From Basidiobolus ranarum (Eukaryota > Basidiobolomycota > Basidiobolomycetes > Basidiobolales): a stretch of 23,640 nt of DNA. A program made the position numbers and the translations under genes. The stretch is taken from assembly GCA_040143965.1 (NCBI GenBank), contig JASJQH010007038.1:1-23640 (forward strand), written 5' to 3'. This document shows positions 1-9,610 of this stretch, in pieces; position 1 is the first letter of the stretch; each line of letters starts with the position of its first letter. The notes beneath the pieces are model-generated. The model was not told where the DNA came from. It saw only the letters and a program-made list of their open reading frames with translations, and ran no database searches.

Positions 1-655
1 ATGTTATCCAAAAATCCAAGAAATTTATGGAACTTAGAGTGGGCCATTCCTTGGCCCCATATTAGTAGAAAAAGAGACTCCGGTGCTTCACATCCTCAAT
101 ATTCAAACTTTCAATTTATGCGGTAACGGGGTCTAATTGCGATTTGGCATTCTTTTAACCTAATGTTATCTTTGAATTTGATATAGTTCCGGTTGGCCAC
201 CCTCTTCCAATGCCGAAAGTTCACCAACAAGTAGTCGTGGGCGCCAAAGACGTCGTAGGTATCTACTTGGCTTATTGGATAACATAGTATCGTCCGAAAA
301 GTATCACCTTACTTGGAGTTCCCAGCCCGACAGAGATGTGATGAATCCACAATGGTGGGGAACAGTAGAGTTTCTAGACACTACTACATCACAAGCAATT
401 GTAGATTCTGAATACTCAGCAAGATACTTCTTAAACATCCTTTACCAGCTGGAACAAAACCACTTTGAATCCTTTGGCACTTATTCCGAGGACCTTTCGA
501 TGCTTATGCCAAATACCACGATATTCAAGGAGTGCTCATTTGATAAACCAGTAATTGAAGTTCATGATGGTGGAATGAGGTTTGATATTCACTTGAAACT
601 GGATGATCACAAAACTGGACATATATCGCAGGACAGGTTACTTTGGTTCAGTTGA
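1..655 (+). CDS. Uncharacterised two-exon protein, possibly 5'-partial
   Basis: Two exons, 1-122 and 187-655, joined by a 64-nt intron (gtaacg donor, atatag acceptor, CTAAT branch point near 161) that keeps the frame. The ATG at position 1 is in frame but may be internal, because the gene meets the window edge. The product is about 196 residues. It has a tryptophan-rich start (WNLEWAIPWPH), a Ser/Arg-rich basic patch (SSRGRQRRRR), then a mixed, apparently globular half. I see no membrane segment and recognise no family. The reading frame stops at 653-655, but the next frame continues from about 617 to 710 with protein-like sequence (GQVTLVQLIDSIYVQ), so the true C-terminus may differ through an unseen splice or an indel in the ATATAT stretch near 620. 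An AATAAA-like signal lies near 938-943. The exon pair is fairly sure; the function is unknown. Confidence 0.5.
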
Positions 656-1087
656 TCGATTCTATTTACGTACAAACAATCCGCAGCATGCATTCATATT
701 TCGAACACATTTAGTCTATTTTCTTAGTTGCATCATATCACCTTCAAATATACCATTAATTCCAAGGATCACATTTCCATTGCAACGCTATGTTCACCAG
801 GTCCATGTAGCCTAGTGATCCAGTATATCATTGTTCTTTCACTCTGTTCTATTCTTCTTGGAGCAAGAGATAATTTTCACCACTTGGCTGATCATTCGAG
901 TCGATTTTATGTGAGGGTTTAATGTTTGATTTTCATAAATAAATGACTTCGTGGTTAATTCAAGCGGGTCTAAGTTTAGTCAAGTTAAGTGGGTAAAAGA
1001 GTCACTAAAGAAATGTGTACAAGTATAGATACAGGTCAAAGAATAAAAGAGCTCCCAAATATATATATAGGTGGAGTGATAGCCAAA
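656..1087. other. Intergenic stretch / 3' flanks of converging genes
   Basis: This stretch lies between the stop of the leftmost gene and the stop of the minus-strand PH-like gene, so both 3' ends face each other. It may include the true last codons of the left gene (see that entry). An AATAAA-type polyadenylation signal lies near 938-943 on the plus strand. Overlapping short open frames with no ATG support do not look like separate genes. Confidence 0.4.
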
Positions 1088-1528
1088 TCAATCGTAACGA
1101 GAAGCGCTAATTCTTCGTGCATTTGTGTTATCGATTAGGCCTCGTAATAGAGGAATAGCTTCACTTGGTCTTTCCACTGATGCACCCACATGCATCCAAT
1201 GGTCGTAAACACCCAACACGAGTAGCTCTTTGGACGACCTTCCTTTGATCCTCGAAACATCCAGAGCCCACCAGATGGGCTTTAGACAAATACCATATAT
1301 TTGGTAAGAGGTCGAGTTGCTCAAATGATCTAATGTATTCAACGAACTGATATCTTTAATCCATACTTTGCGTGAGGTTCCATATGGGTAATACTTATGT
1401 ACAGAGATATGGTCCCTCTGGATAGTAATGAATCTGTCCTTATACAACGGCTTATTGGGACGCTCCCTGGACTTATCAAATGACAAGGCGCGCCTAATCG
1501 GCTCCATAGCGGTGATGAAGGTTTTCAT
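1088..1528 (-). CDS. Small PH-like single-domain protein
   Basis: Intronless frame of 146 codons from the ATG at 1526-1528 to the TGA at 1088-1090. After a basic N-terminus (RRALSFDKSRERPNK), it reads as strands followed by one helix: YKDRFITIQRDHISVHKYYPYG, then RKVWIKDISSL, a short WWALD strand, LLVLGVYDHW, and a final helix EAIPLLRGLID. This order, with the 'YYP.G..K.I...DI' core, matches small PH-like proteins seen in fungi and bacteria, where the domain stands alone. Such domains can bind lipids or proteins, but no ligand can be read from the sequence. There is no signal peptide or membrane segment. The gene call is good; the fold assignment is by eye from pattern and is moderate. An orphan protein of another fold is the alternative. 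Confidence 0.65.
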   Translation of the reverse strand: MKTFITAMEPIRRALSFDKSRERPNKPLYKDRFITIQRDHISVHKYYPYGTSRKVWIKDISSLNTLDHLSNSTSYQIYGICLKPIWWALDVSRIKGRSSKELLVLGVYDHWMHVGASVERPSEAIPLLRGLIDNTNARRISASRYD

Positions 1529-2967
1529 GATTACAAATTAAAGTGAAGACCAGTGTTATTTAAATTTTAGATCGTTCTCCTTGTTCACTTTTAAATAAAT
1601 TTCGCAATGGAACATTCATGTGCCAAGAGTCCGCTTTCCATACTCCATTTCTATACCAATCTGAATTACATATACCTCCATGGCCCGAAATGATGAGTAA
1701 TCAGGATGAAATAACCATGAGATGGAGAATTACCGGAATTGTCAACTACTATATATTTCAATGATCTCTATTATGTAGACCGGATATGTAGTGATGATCA
1801 ATCAATGATAAACCGTTGCTCTCATTGTAGCGACATTTCAGTTTACCTGAGTAGCGCTCCATGTGTAGTCAACCAGATTTGGTCATGGAGGAAGCACTTG
1901 ACCAGACAGGCTTCTATTTGCCTTTTGTTGCCTGCACCTTACAATTTGCTCTAACCCAAACCATCGCTTCGCTCAAACCACGAGGATCCGTAGCTTTAGT
2001 CATGCAAGTTAATTGTAAGCATATCTGTTACCGCAATCTGTCTTAGTTTACTTACTATTATGATCATGAATATATGCATAGGGGATTAACCATCTACTTA
2101 AACTACATGGATCTCTTATCTAGCCATATAAAATCTGGAAATTGCCTAGGATATTAATTAGCCGCTCGACCATATATAGCAAACACTGTACTTGGCTATT
2201 GTGCAGTTGATTTGGCCAACATCATTGCTTGGTATTTAACGTGGGGCAAGCAATGGTCCAGCACGCCAAGAGTTTTCATATAGAAACATTCAAGGCTCAT
2301 CTATAATTGAGACAGAGAGGCATGAATAAGGAGCTGGGAGGGGTAGTTTATCTCAAACAGAGTAGGATTAACAATGATTGTCTTGACGTTCTTTGAGTCG
2401 TTTCATTCATAGACATCAGCCTCCACTTTCATATAGAATGCCAAGCTCAACCGGAGTACTGAAACTGGCTATTTAGACTTTTGCCAATAGCAATATCGAT
2501 AGTTTGTGAGCCGTAAGAAGCCAAGTCTTCTGTAAAGCATTAATGAGATATAGAAATCAGCACGGTGAGCCGCTTGCATTGTTGAAGCTGGGTTTTCTCC
2601 TGATAAATCAAACTTTTCCTGTGGTAATGGGCTGTATTGCATAGTTTAGTATATCAGTCCAAAGAGATTACTCATGCGTAATGGCAATGGAATCTACACT
2701 AAATCCGACTTTTATTCAACGACGATGACGGAAATATCACATGAAATGAAATAGAATCGTGTTTACATTCCATGGTATCAGTGGATAATGAAACGATGAT
2801 CGAGTAATATTCCGTAGTTAGCACATGTGACTCTATCAACTAACCTCAAATAGCCTCTAGGAGTAGCTTGCCAGCCATACAGGGATAGAGACGCAAACAT
2901 AATAAGCAAAACACAAAGTGATTGAGGAGTAATAAACATATGGTAGGAAAATGGAATAAACATGAGT
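1529..2967. other. Gene-poor stretch with faint methyltransferase-like traces
   Basis: No intact gene is visible. On the plus strand a 61-codon frame from the ATG at 1861 reads QPDLVMEEALDQTGFYLP and then LTQTIASLKPRGSVALVMQ. This resembles the 'DLV.DGA...AL..L..GG..V.K' part of FtsJ-type 2'-O-methyltransferases. A neighbouring frame just upstream carries SAPC (compare SAPGG), and LKLH appears near 2097. These pieces lie in different frames. They could be a decayed host methyltransferase copy or coincidence. The rest, 2150-2967, holds the upstream-facing 3' flank of the Sec14-like gene and nothing I can name. Confidence 0.25.
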
Positions 2968-4220
2968 TTATTTGTATTCTGGGATCTCTCCAATTCTATG
3001 GTAAAACGTTGAGGCTCTAACGAAAGGTTGTAACTCGTGGCTGACACTTTTGAGTTGCTTCGCCGCTTCTTGTCTTTCCTGCTCAAATGCAGTGGGATCA
3101 TTTGCCCATGCTTCAGTAATTTGGGCGAATGTTTTGGCCGCTTTCCAGAAGGCTTGCTGTGCTTTTTGTTTCTCCGTGGATGATGCGGTACGTGTAGATT
3201 TTAGTTCCTCAGATGTTGGTGGGATATAATGATACTTGTATGGATCATTACCACCAAGGGAATCCATTATTTGCTCCGGATCTATATGGCCACACAACTC
3301 CTTGCGCTTACAAAAAACTATCTTAGATTTGATAACTGGATCGAGCAGTGGCGATATCATTTTCCAGAAACCTGTCAATACTATATTAGTTCAAGGATCT
3401 GAGATTTCAACACACGTCGCAACGAACCTGAAAATATCCATGGTGCATCTACAATATAAAGATTACCCAGGCACTCAGGGTAATAAGCCTCCATACAATT
3501 AACCAGAAAGTGAGCAGCTGCGAAATCCTTTTTAACAATCATGGTCAAATTCCAAGTTCTTATTTGATGGAAAGGTATATAAATCCAAATACTGTACCAC
3601 TTTACCCATACTAAAGCCACTGGTATCAATGATTGCCGACATCTTCCCATCTTTTTCATCGTCTATTAGTAGTCGGCCGGTCTCCAAAGTCCAAATCATA
3701 AACCTCTTGAATTCTGTTAAACTCTGAGCTTTTGGATACCAATTATGCACATATGCCATACTAAAAGATTGAATGGTTAATTTCCGCTACTATAATATAA
3801 TAATGATTCTATTTACCATAAAGGGCGCCCGTAGGAATCTCGCCCACGAAAATGTGCCAGGCCATCTTGAAGTAGTTTTTGGTTCAATGAGGCTTCACCT
3901 TTCTCTATAATATTTTCTACATCTTCATCCAACCGCCACTCTAGTGCTTTCAATAGCATATCACTCGATTTTTGGACATCAAAGTTACGTGCACGCAAGA
4001 ATCTTAACATTACATTATCGGGGTGATCAAACAAGATTATTTGCCAGAAAGCTTTCTCTACACTCCCTAAACCAGAGCCATCGTTCAAAGAAAGATCGTT
4101 ACTTGGGTGCTCCCGAAGTTTGGGAAGTATCTCTAACCACATGAGCTTCAAGCTGGTAAATTTCTCCTCAGATAAATTTAGATGCTTCGTGGATCCGGTT
4201 TCTTTTTCATTATGTATCAT
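2968..4220 (-). CDS. Sec14/CRAL-TRIO lipid-transfer protein
   Basis: Four exons on the minus strand: 4220-3817, 3760-3598, 3527-3428 and 3371-2968. They give 356 residues with all frames joined at GT-AG borders. A CRAL-TRIO N-terminal helix bundle (about 65-110, with VMLRFLRARNFDVQKSSDML) precedes the lipid-binding lobe (about 115-290). That lobe shows GRDSYGRPLC, IDTSGFSMGKVD, FLVNCMEAYYPECLG and IVDAPWIFSGFWKMISPLLDP, the family hallmarks around the gate and phosphoinositide-binding floor. Sec14-like proteins move phosphatidylinositol, phosphatidylcholine or sterols between membranes and feed phosphoinositide kinases. A charged, Gln/Lys-rich tail (about 305-350) follows. The splice choices are fixed by continuity across YYPE and APWIF. 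The protein looks more like the Csr1/Pdr17 type than classical Sec14, an inference from the 'GRP(L/V)C' motif. It is tandem with the RBBP9-like gene, which starts upstream of it. Confidence 0.92.
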
Positions 4221-4700
4221 TTTGGGTGGTTAGTTTACAGAAACCAAAGTCAAGTCTAATATCAAGTGTAACGGGCTAGGTTTATTAGTTTACTCTCACT
4301 CTATATATGTATGTGTATGTGGCTTCTTCAAACCGTCGATTAAACCTTTGCTACTGAGAGTAATCTGAAATCTCGCATATATTCATGAGCTATATTGGTT
4401 GTTGACATTACCAAAATTGCACATACGTGGAAAACTCTCACTTGACACGTATACTTACCACCTATTGGATCACGGACTAATTAGTAAAGTGCCAAGATGG
4501 ATTTGAGAGTAGAATGAAATCACAACATGACGAAATCGAGATATGGTGGTTTGTCTAGTGTTCAATAATCTCAATCCTACAACCATTCACAATTGTCCGA
4601 ATCCAATATAACAATGATTTTACAGAATGTTCAAGAATGATCAAAAGTCTAGAATGAAGTACAAATTCAATTTTAATGAATTATTTGATGTAGATTACGT
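4221..4700. other. Promoter region of Sec14-like gene
   Basis: 480 bases between the Sec14-like ATG and the stop of the RBBP9-like gene, both minus strand. A TATATATGTATGTGTATG tract at about 4303-4320 lies about 85-100 bp upstream of the Sec14-like start and is a plausible TATA region. Nothing else coding is visible. Confidence 0.35.
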
Positions 4701-5489
4701 CTATGCCAATTTCTCTGCGACTTTTTCAATCAACTCCGGGAAATCATTGTAGTCAATAAAGTGGCCACGCTCTATTAGTTCGTAATATTCCGAGTTGGTT
4801 TTTTCGTGAACATAACGCTGCTCTTCTATGGGCACCATGGGGTCATCGGCTGAACCTATGATAAGACCTTTAACTTACGATCTAGTATTGAGATTGCTAG
4901 CATGTAAAAACAACTCTACCGAATTGAATTATCCAGTCAGAATTTTCTCGAATCTTTTTCCAATTCCATTCCCTCAAAAAGTATTCACTCTTGGCCTAAT
5001 AAAAATCAACATCTTAAAATGTAAATTCCAACAAAAGTAAATAATAAGCTTCAACTATACCTCCCACCTGTCACCAAGATCAGTATGATACGCTGCAACT
5101 AAAACCAATCCCTTGACCTTAAATTTTTCCGCGTACCTTCACTTGATTTAGTATGATTTCTCTCAAATTTGACAATAAATAATACCTTAGTGCAGCTATA
5201 GCACCAGTGCTGATAAGGTGGATCTGTGAGTAAACTCTCAATATTTGCAGGCTGAACTTTAAAAAGGAAAATACCTGTGCCCTAAGAGGATGAAATTTTC
5301 ATTGACGCCTATTTCTTTCTCCAAGAAAGGAAGCCAGACGCTTTCCCTACACAGCTCGAAATCTGGAAATTGTCGTAAAATAACTTCACCTGGTATATAT
5401 TTCCTTAGCTGTCCCATCACTAGGCTATACCATAAAGCATCTGGAGGGTACTCGCAGCCGTTTCCTGGAAGTAAAATAATACTGGTCAT
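4701..5489 (-). CDS. RBBP9/YdeN-family serine hydrolase
   Basis: Five exons on the minus strand: 5489-5275, 5209-5186, 5136-5061, 4995-4920 and 4855-4701. They encode 181 residues; human RBBP9 has 186. The alpha/beta-hydrolase core opens with SIILLPGNGC and RESVWLPFLEKEI. The nucleophile elbow is GHSTGA (Ser72), then YAEKFKVKGLVLVAAYHTDLGD, the acid in SADDPMVP (Asp135) and the base in ERGHFID (His162). All three fall exactly three residues before the human Ser75-Asp138-His165 triad. The serine codon is split by an intron, and exon 2 is only 24 nt (STGAIAALR). Family members are cytosolic serine hydrolases whose natural substrate is mostly unknown. The gene diverges from the AIG1-like gene across about 270 bp. 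The exon choices rest on family alignment in memory and on frame. Confidence 0.9.
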
Positions 5490-5759
5490 ATTGAACTCAG
5501 TGAAAGTAATATGAAGTGGCTTGGCGTCTAATTTCCGTATTTATGCTTTCAAATATTTAATCATACCAGAATCACGTACTCACGTGATATAGTCGATCCT
5601 ATTGGCTATTTTAAATCTTGTGACATGTAAAAATAGTCCTCAATGTTACTTGACAGAGGGACAAAGTGCAGAATATGCGCCACTAAAACGAACTTATTTC
5701 TTTCCCTCCTCCTATATATTCTTGGAGTGGAGATAGGAATTCAGCTCAAAACGTTATCA
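5490..5759. promoter_or_regulatory. Divergent promoter with ATCACGT-ACTC-ACGTGAT inverted repeat
   Basis: This 270-bp gap separates the start codons of the minus-strand RBBP9-like hydrolase and the plus-strand AIG1-like gene, so it must hold both promoters. At 5571-5588 there is a perfect 7-bp inverted repeat, ATCACGT-ACTC-ACGTGAT. It includes a palindromic E-box CACGTG at 5581-5586. E-boxes of this kind are bound by bHLH factors in fungi (Cbf1, Pho4 and SREBP types). Which factor acts here cannot be read from sequence. Confidence 0.45.
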
Positions 5760-6675
5760 ATGAAAACTTGGAGAGAATTATTTGGTGTTGACACCTTTGA
5801 CCCGACGCTCCCCGTCACTTCAAATCTTGTAACCCCAAGACAACTCTTAGGGTATCGTTTGTTTGCGCTAACGTATGCTATAATTGTATTCGTATGTACA
5901 CTCGCTATCAAACGGGCAACGTACTATTTTTTTCTTCACTAATCTCTCTTACATCGGTTTGGTGCTCTATCTATTGGTAAGCTAGAAGGTGACTTGCAAC
6001 CAATTCAGTATAGTTTCTTTATTGACCAACGATACTTTCTCGCGTATTTTCAGATTGCTTCTTATCACTCAGTCCGCTTTTGTTTCGCTTCGCCTAAAGT
6101 CTATGAGCCCACCTCCGTGGCGAAGCTTCCCAGCTTCTTCTTATTAGTAAACTGGCTACTTTATGAACTTTTTGTAGTTTATCACATTGTGGTTCCTATA
6201 GTATTTTGGACACTGTTGGCCCCCCATATGGCGCCACAAACTACAGTGAATTCTTGGTTAAATGTATCAGTTCATGCCGTAGATTTCTTCTTGATGTTTG
6301 GTGATTTCATATTAAACAGGTGGAAGTTCTGCTGGTCTCATATGATTTTACTAGTTGGAGTAACAATTCTCTACATGTTTTGGAGTTGGATCAATTGGGC
6401 AGCGTAAGTGTTTATCCCCCATATCAAGGCTTATTCTTAATATTTACCCTATTTGATATAGAAACCATTTCTGGATATATCCGTTCTTATCCTGGTCCAA
6501 ACCGTGGTACCAAGTACTAGGAAGCTATGTAGGATTATGTGTGCTCTTTTTGCTCGTATTCGTTCTCGCGCTATACGCTCATCGATTACGGGATAGACTC
6601 ACTCAAGGAAGAAGAAAAACTTTGGAAAGCATCGAGCTACAGAGCCAGGAGAGAATCACCACCATCAAGGACTAG
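5760..6675 (+). CDS. FAR-17a/AIG1-like membrane hydrolase with frame break in exon 1
   Basis: Three exons: 5760-5976, 6054-6403 and 6462-6675. The expected product is about 259 residues with around six membrane helices. Landmarks are a start at KTWRELFGVDTFDP, FFTNLSYIGL (candidate catalytic Thr near residue 60), ASYHSVRF, NVSVHAVDFFLMFGD (candidate catalytic His) and FWIYPFLSW. In human AIG1 and ADTRP a Thr and a His in the matching places hydrolyse fatty-acid esters of hydroxy fatty acids. That activity is inferred here. Exon 1 is 217 nt and breaks frame at a run of seven T (5927-5933): as written it stops at 5940-5942, while skipping one T reads straight into the family motif and the next splice site. 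This may be a sequencing indel, a recent null allele or a slippage site. An in-frame ATG at 5643 is also open, but 5760 fits the family. Exon 3 ends with a charged Arg/Glu-rich cytosolic tail. Confidence 0.82.
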
Positions 6676-7476
6676 AGTCATCTCATTCCTATCTAATTCG
6701 TTTGTAACTGTATCCTTCTCACACGAACGTTAAACTTCTGAGACTGATCCAAGTGATTAATACATAGATAATTGAGACAACGGTCTAAAAACTTGGTTGG
6801 AATCCAGATTTTGAAGCACAAGAATATTTACGAAATAAATGTATCTTTGATATAATAGCATATATATATCACCTCATTAAGGTTTCCATACTCTAACAAG
6901 AAGAATCTTCGTGGAACTCATCTGACTTGAAATGGTTAATTTACGTAGCATTATGGTACTAATTTACCCAACTAGTCCAATGCCAATTGCTGGGGTTTGG
7001 TGCTTTCCCTTTGTACTATTGTGGATCTTACTTGATATGGAAGAGTGTGATAACAGGTACGCAAATCATGTAGTGGTACACACCTGAGATTACAATACTC
7101 GGCTCAGCATGAAGATATGTAGGGTTAGGGTGGAAGTGGTTTTCCCAAATGTATATTTTTGATTTCAACCAAACAAATCTCTGTGCAAAGTCATCGTTAT
7201 TTCCAAGTGCATCAAAAGCCTCATAAAACATGAACTACAGGCTGGATTCTTCATGCCTGCATAAATATATATACAATATGAAGTTTATTATATACCCCCT
7301 GTGGTCAGGTTTATCAAGGCTGAATTAGATAAAATTGTTCTCAATAACGTATTGCTTATAATAGAGCAAGCATATAGACCGGTCATTGGTAAATTGCTAT
7401 GCATGATAATCTATTCCTTTATCTTCACCCTTCTTGTTAGGCGCATCTATAAGTAGCAATAAAACACATATGACAA
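6676..7476. other. Intergenic stretch, no recognised gene
   Basis: This stretch lies between the 3' ends of the AIG1-like gene and the P450 relative, which converge. A minus-strand frame at 7231-7028 begins with an ATG (FYEAFDALGNNDDFAQRF...) and has protein-like composition, but I recognise no family and see no supporting exons. AT-rich tracts such as TATATATAT near 6860 and 7267 are present. Confidence 0.3.
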
Positions 7477-9610
7477 CTATGCTTTGGTACGTTTGAAGAG
7501 CTCAATGTAGTTATTATGATAGGGAGTTCGAAATGTTGTTGAGATTAAATGCCGCCAACCAGTATGTTTTCTGCATGCTCCAAATCGATACCTAGTAATA
7601 AGAATGGCCAATATATCCTGAGCAATTACGAAAACCAGCCTATGAAAATGTCAAATCAGTGCCAATCAAGTAAAAGAATAGTGTGATTGGAGTACTTACT
7701 TTTGGCTTGTATAGTTAGTAAACTCTGTTGGGTTCAGGGGGGTTGGTTGGGAGGAGTTCAATTCTAAAGGCTCCTTTGCCTCAACAGGGACATCTTTCAA
7801 GTATTTCAATGCTTCTAGTGGTATTCGAATTTCAGTATTTCTTGGGATTAGATATGGTCCCAATTGAAGTGGAGTCTCTGTAATTACGCTATTGCATCTA
7901 AGAAAACCATTTGCCATTGGATAATCCACGCCTCTTCGAACAATCCGCTCAAGATGATCCATGGCTTTTATGTGATTTAAGGTCAATAAATGACATTTGC
8001 ATTTCTCTTCAAATGTCACCCTCTTTTTCCCTCGATGCTTGAGATCGATTTTCAAGTATTCCCTGTTGATTACTTGTGAAATTTCCTCTTCGATCTGTTG
8101 TAATGTAGTTATATCATTGAAGATACTATCGAATGCGTAATTTAGACAAGTAAACAAGTTCTCCCCTGTATTAAAACTAGTAATTCAATCAAGACCCGAT
8201 TAGATTGGGTTGAGACTCAGCAATATGTACCGAAGACTAGACAACATGGAGAAATCTTACATCAATGCCAAGATTTCCTTAGTAGTTTTTTTCCTTAAGA
8301 GATGGATCTCCGCTGGTTCAGCGTTCGGATTGTTTCGCATCAGTCTCTCAACTCTTTCTAGATGGCAACTAATTAGCGTTTTGAAAAGACTTCCTGCTTG
8401 CCTATGATTTTCGTCAGTCTCGGCATCCTCGATTAAAGCATAGATTTTCTGTAGGATTGAAGAGTAATGGCTTAGCATGCACTTGTATCCATAGATCATC
8501 ATTACAGACAATACAGAAGTCTGTAGATGCTGATAATAACCAGAGGCATACTCTCTTTAGTTCTTCATTACATATATCATATGTGGACTGAATGGGCGAG
8601 AAAGGAATCTTCGCCAAGATCGGATATTTATGTAGCTAGAATGGTAAAATCTCAATACAAAACTACATTATGGGGGAGAGCTTGAGCATCTTACCAAGTA
8701 TTTGTATTTTCTTCTTGCATGAATTAAATCGACAATACACTCGAAACGATATTTAGACATTCTTTTGGGATCCAATCCTAGCATCGTTATGGCTGTAATA
8801 TTGGAGATCAATTGGTTAACAAGTGTGTTCTTTTCTAGCATCATTCCGGTATTTTTCATGCTTTGCTCCTCCAAATTGTTGTAGAATTGGTTGATTGTTG
8901 CAATTATTTTGGGCTCGATCAGGACCAGTTCTTTCTCGTCGAAGATACAGCTCTGCTCTAACTTGATAAAGTAATTTAGAATAACCCACTTTGATCTTCA
9001 TGTAACCAATCCCTTACTACATTTGTACTTTCATATAAACTACTAAACATGGAAAGATGGAAATGATTAAGCATAGTTCAATGAAGAGCCTTTTAGTCAC
9101 ACTAAGGGTTTACCTGAACTCAGTGCTTTCAATCACTCCTTTTACCTCCATACTCTTATCTTTCAGAATCCTTGTAACGACTTCGGGGTCAGTAACAGAG
9201 ATTATATTCAGTCCTATGGTTGATAAAATCTTAGGAAACAGCTACACGTGAGAAGAATGTCTTCGAAAGCACTACTAGTAAGAAATCATAATACCTATCC
9301 TAACGACGGGTCCAAATATTTGGTGCCATTGGTCGTAATGAAGTTCCATTTTCAATACCCGCTGAGAAATCCACAGCTTTAACTCTACCACAACTAAAGT
9401 ATACCATCCTGGATTTGGTATGAGCCGCAGAGGATTCGCAAGAATCTGCTTTAACTGAGACCTGGTCAAGATATTTTTGGCAACAAATAGATGTATGGCG
9501 CAATCTCTTACCGGATAAAAGGTTATATTGTATATTGCCACTACTATGAGAGTAATAACCAAAGCAATGAGAGCTTGAATCAAGCCAAACCATCTCAAGT
9601 CATTGTCCAT
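7477..9610 (-). pseudogene. Cytochrome P450 relative lacking haem-binding motifs, probably decayed
   Basis: Seven exons on the minus strand: 9610-9295, 9213-9114, 8995-8695 (or from 9042), 8635-8552, 8448-8261, 8176-7700 and 7639-7477. They can be joined without a stop into about 542 residues. Visible P450 features are an N-terminal anchor (about 8-28), FGPVVRIG then NIISVTDPEVVTRILKD, KEILALIFNTGENLFT in place of helix I (AGxDT), LQQIEEEISQVI, TPLQLGPYLIPRNTEIRIP, and a C-terminal RYRF...TTFRTPY end. Missing are the helix-C W/R motif, the ExxR pair (KAMD is found at that place), the PERW-type loop and the Cys-ligand loop. GFRNCSG is present at 7638-7618 but in a different frame from the following AQDILAIL, as if a short deletion joined them at a shared GC. 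Starting exon 3 at 9042 restores SSLYES...DWLHEDQ but needs a frame change. It is either a host-gene fossil or a haem-free descendant; decay is more likely. Confidence 0.75.

Noticed and set aside
5643-5759. Upstream in-frame ATG as the start of the AIG1-like protein
   Set aside because: It adds a hydrophobic leader not typical of the family; the ATG at 5760 opens the conserved N-terminus.
7028-7231. Minus-strand ATG-led frame FYEAFDALGNNDDF... as a gene
   Set aside because: No recognisable family, no adjoining exons, and it lies in a stretch between two converging 3' ends.
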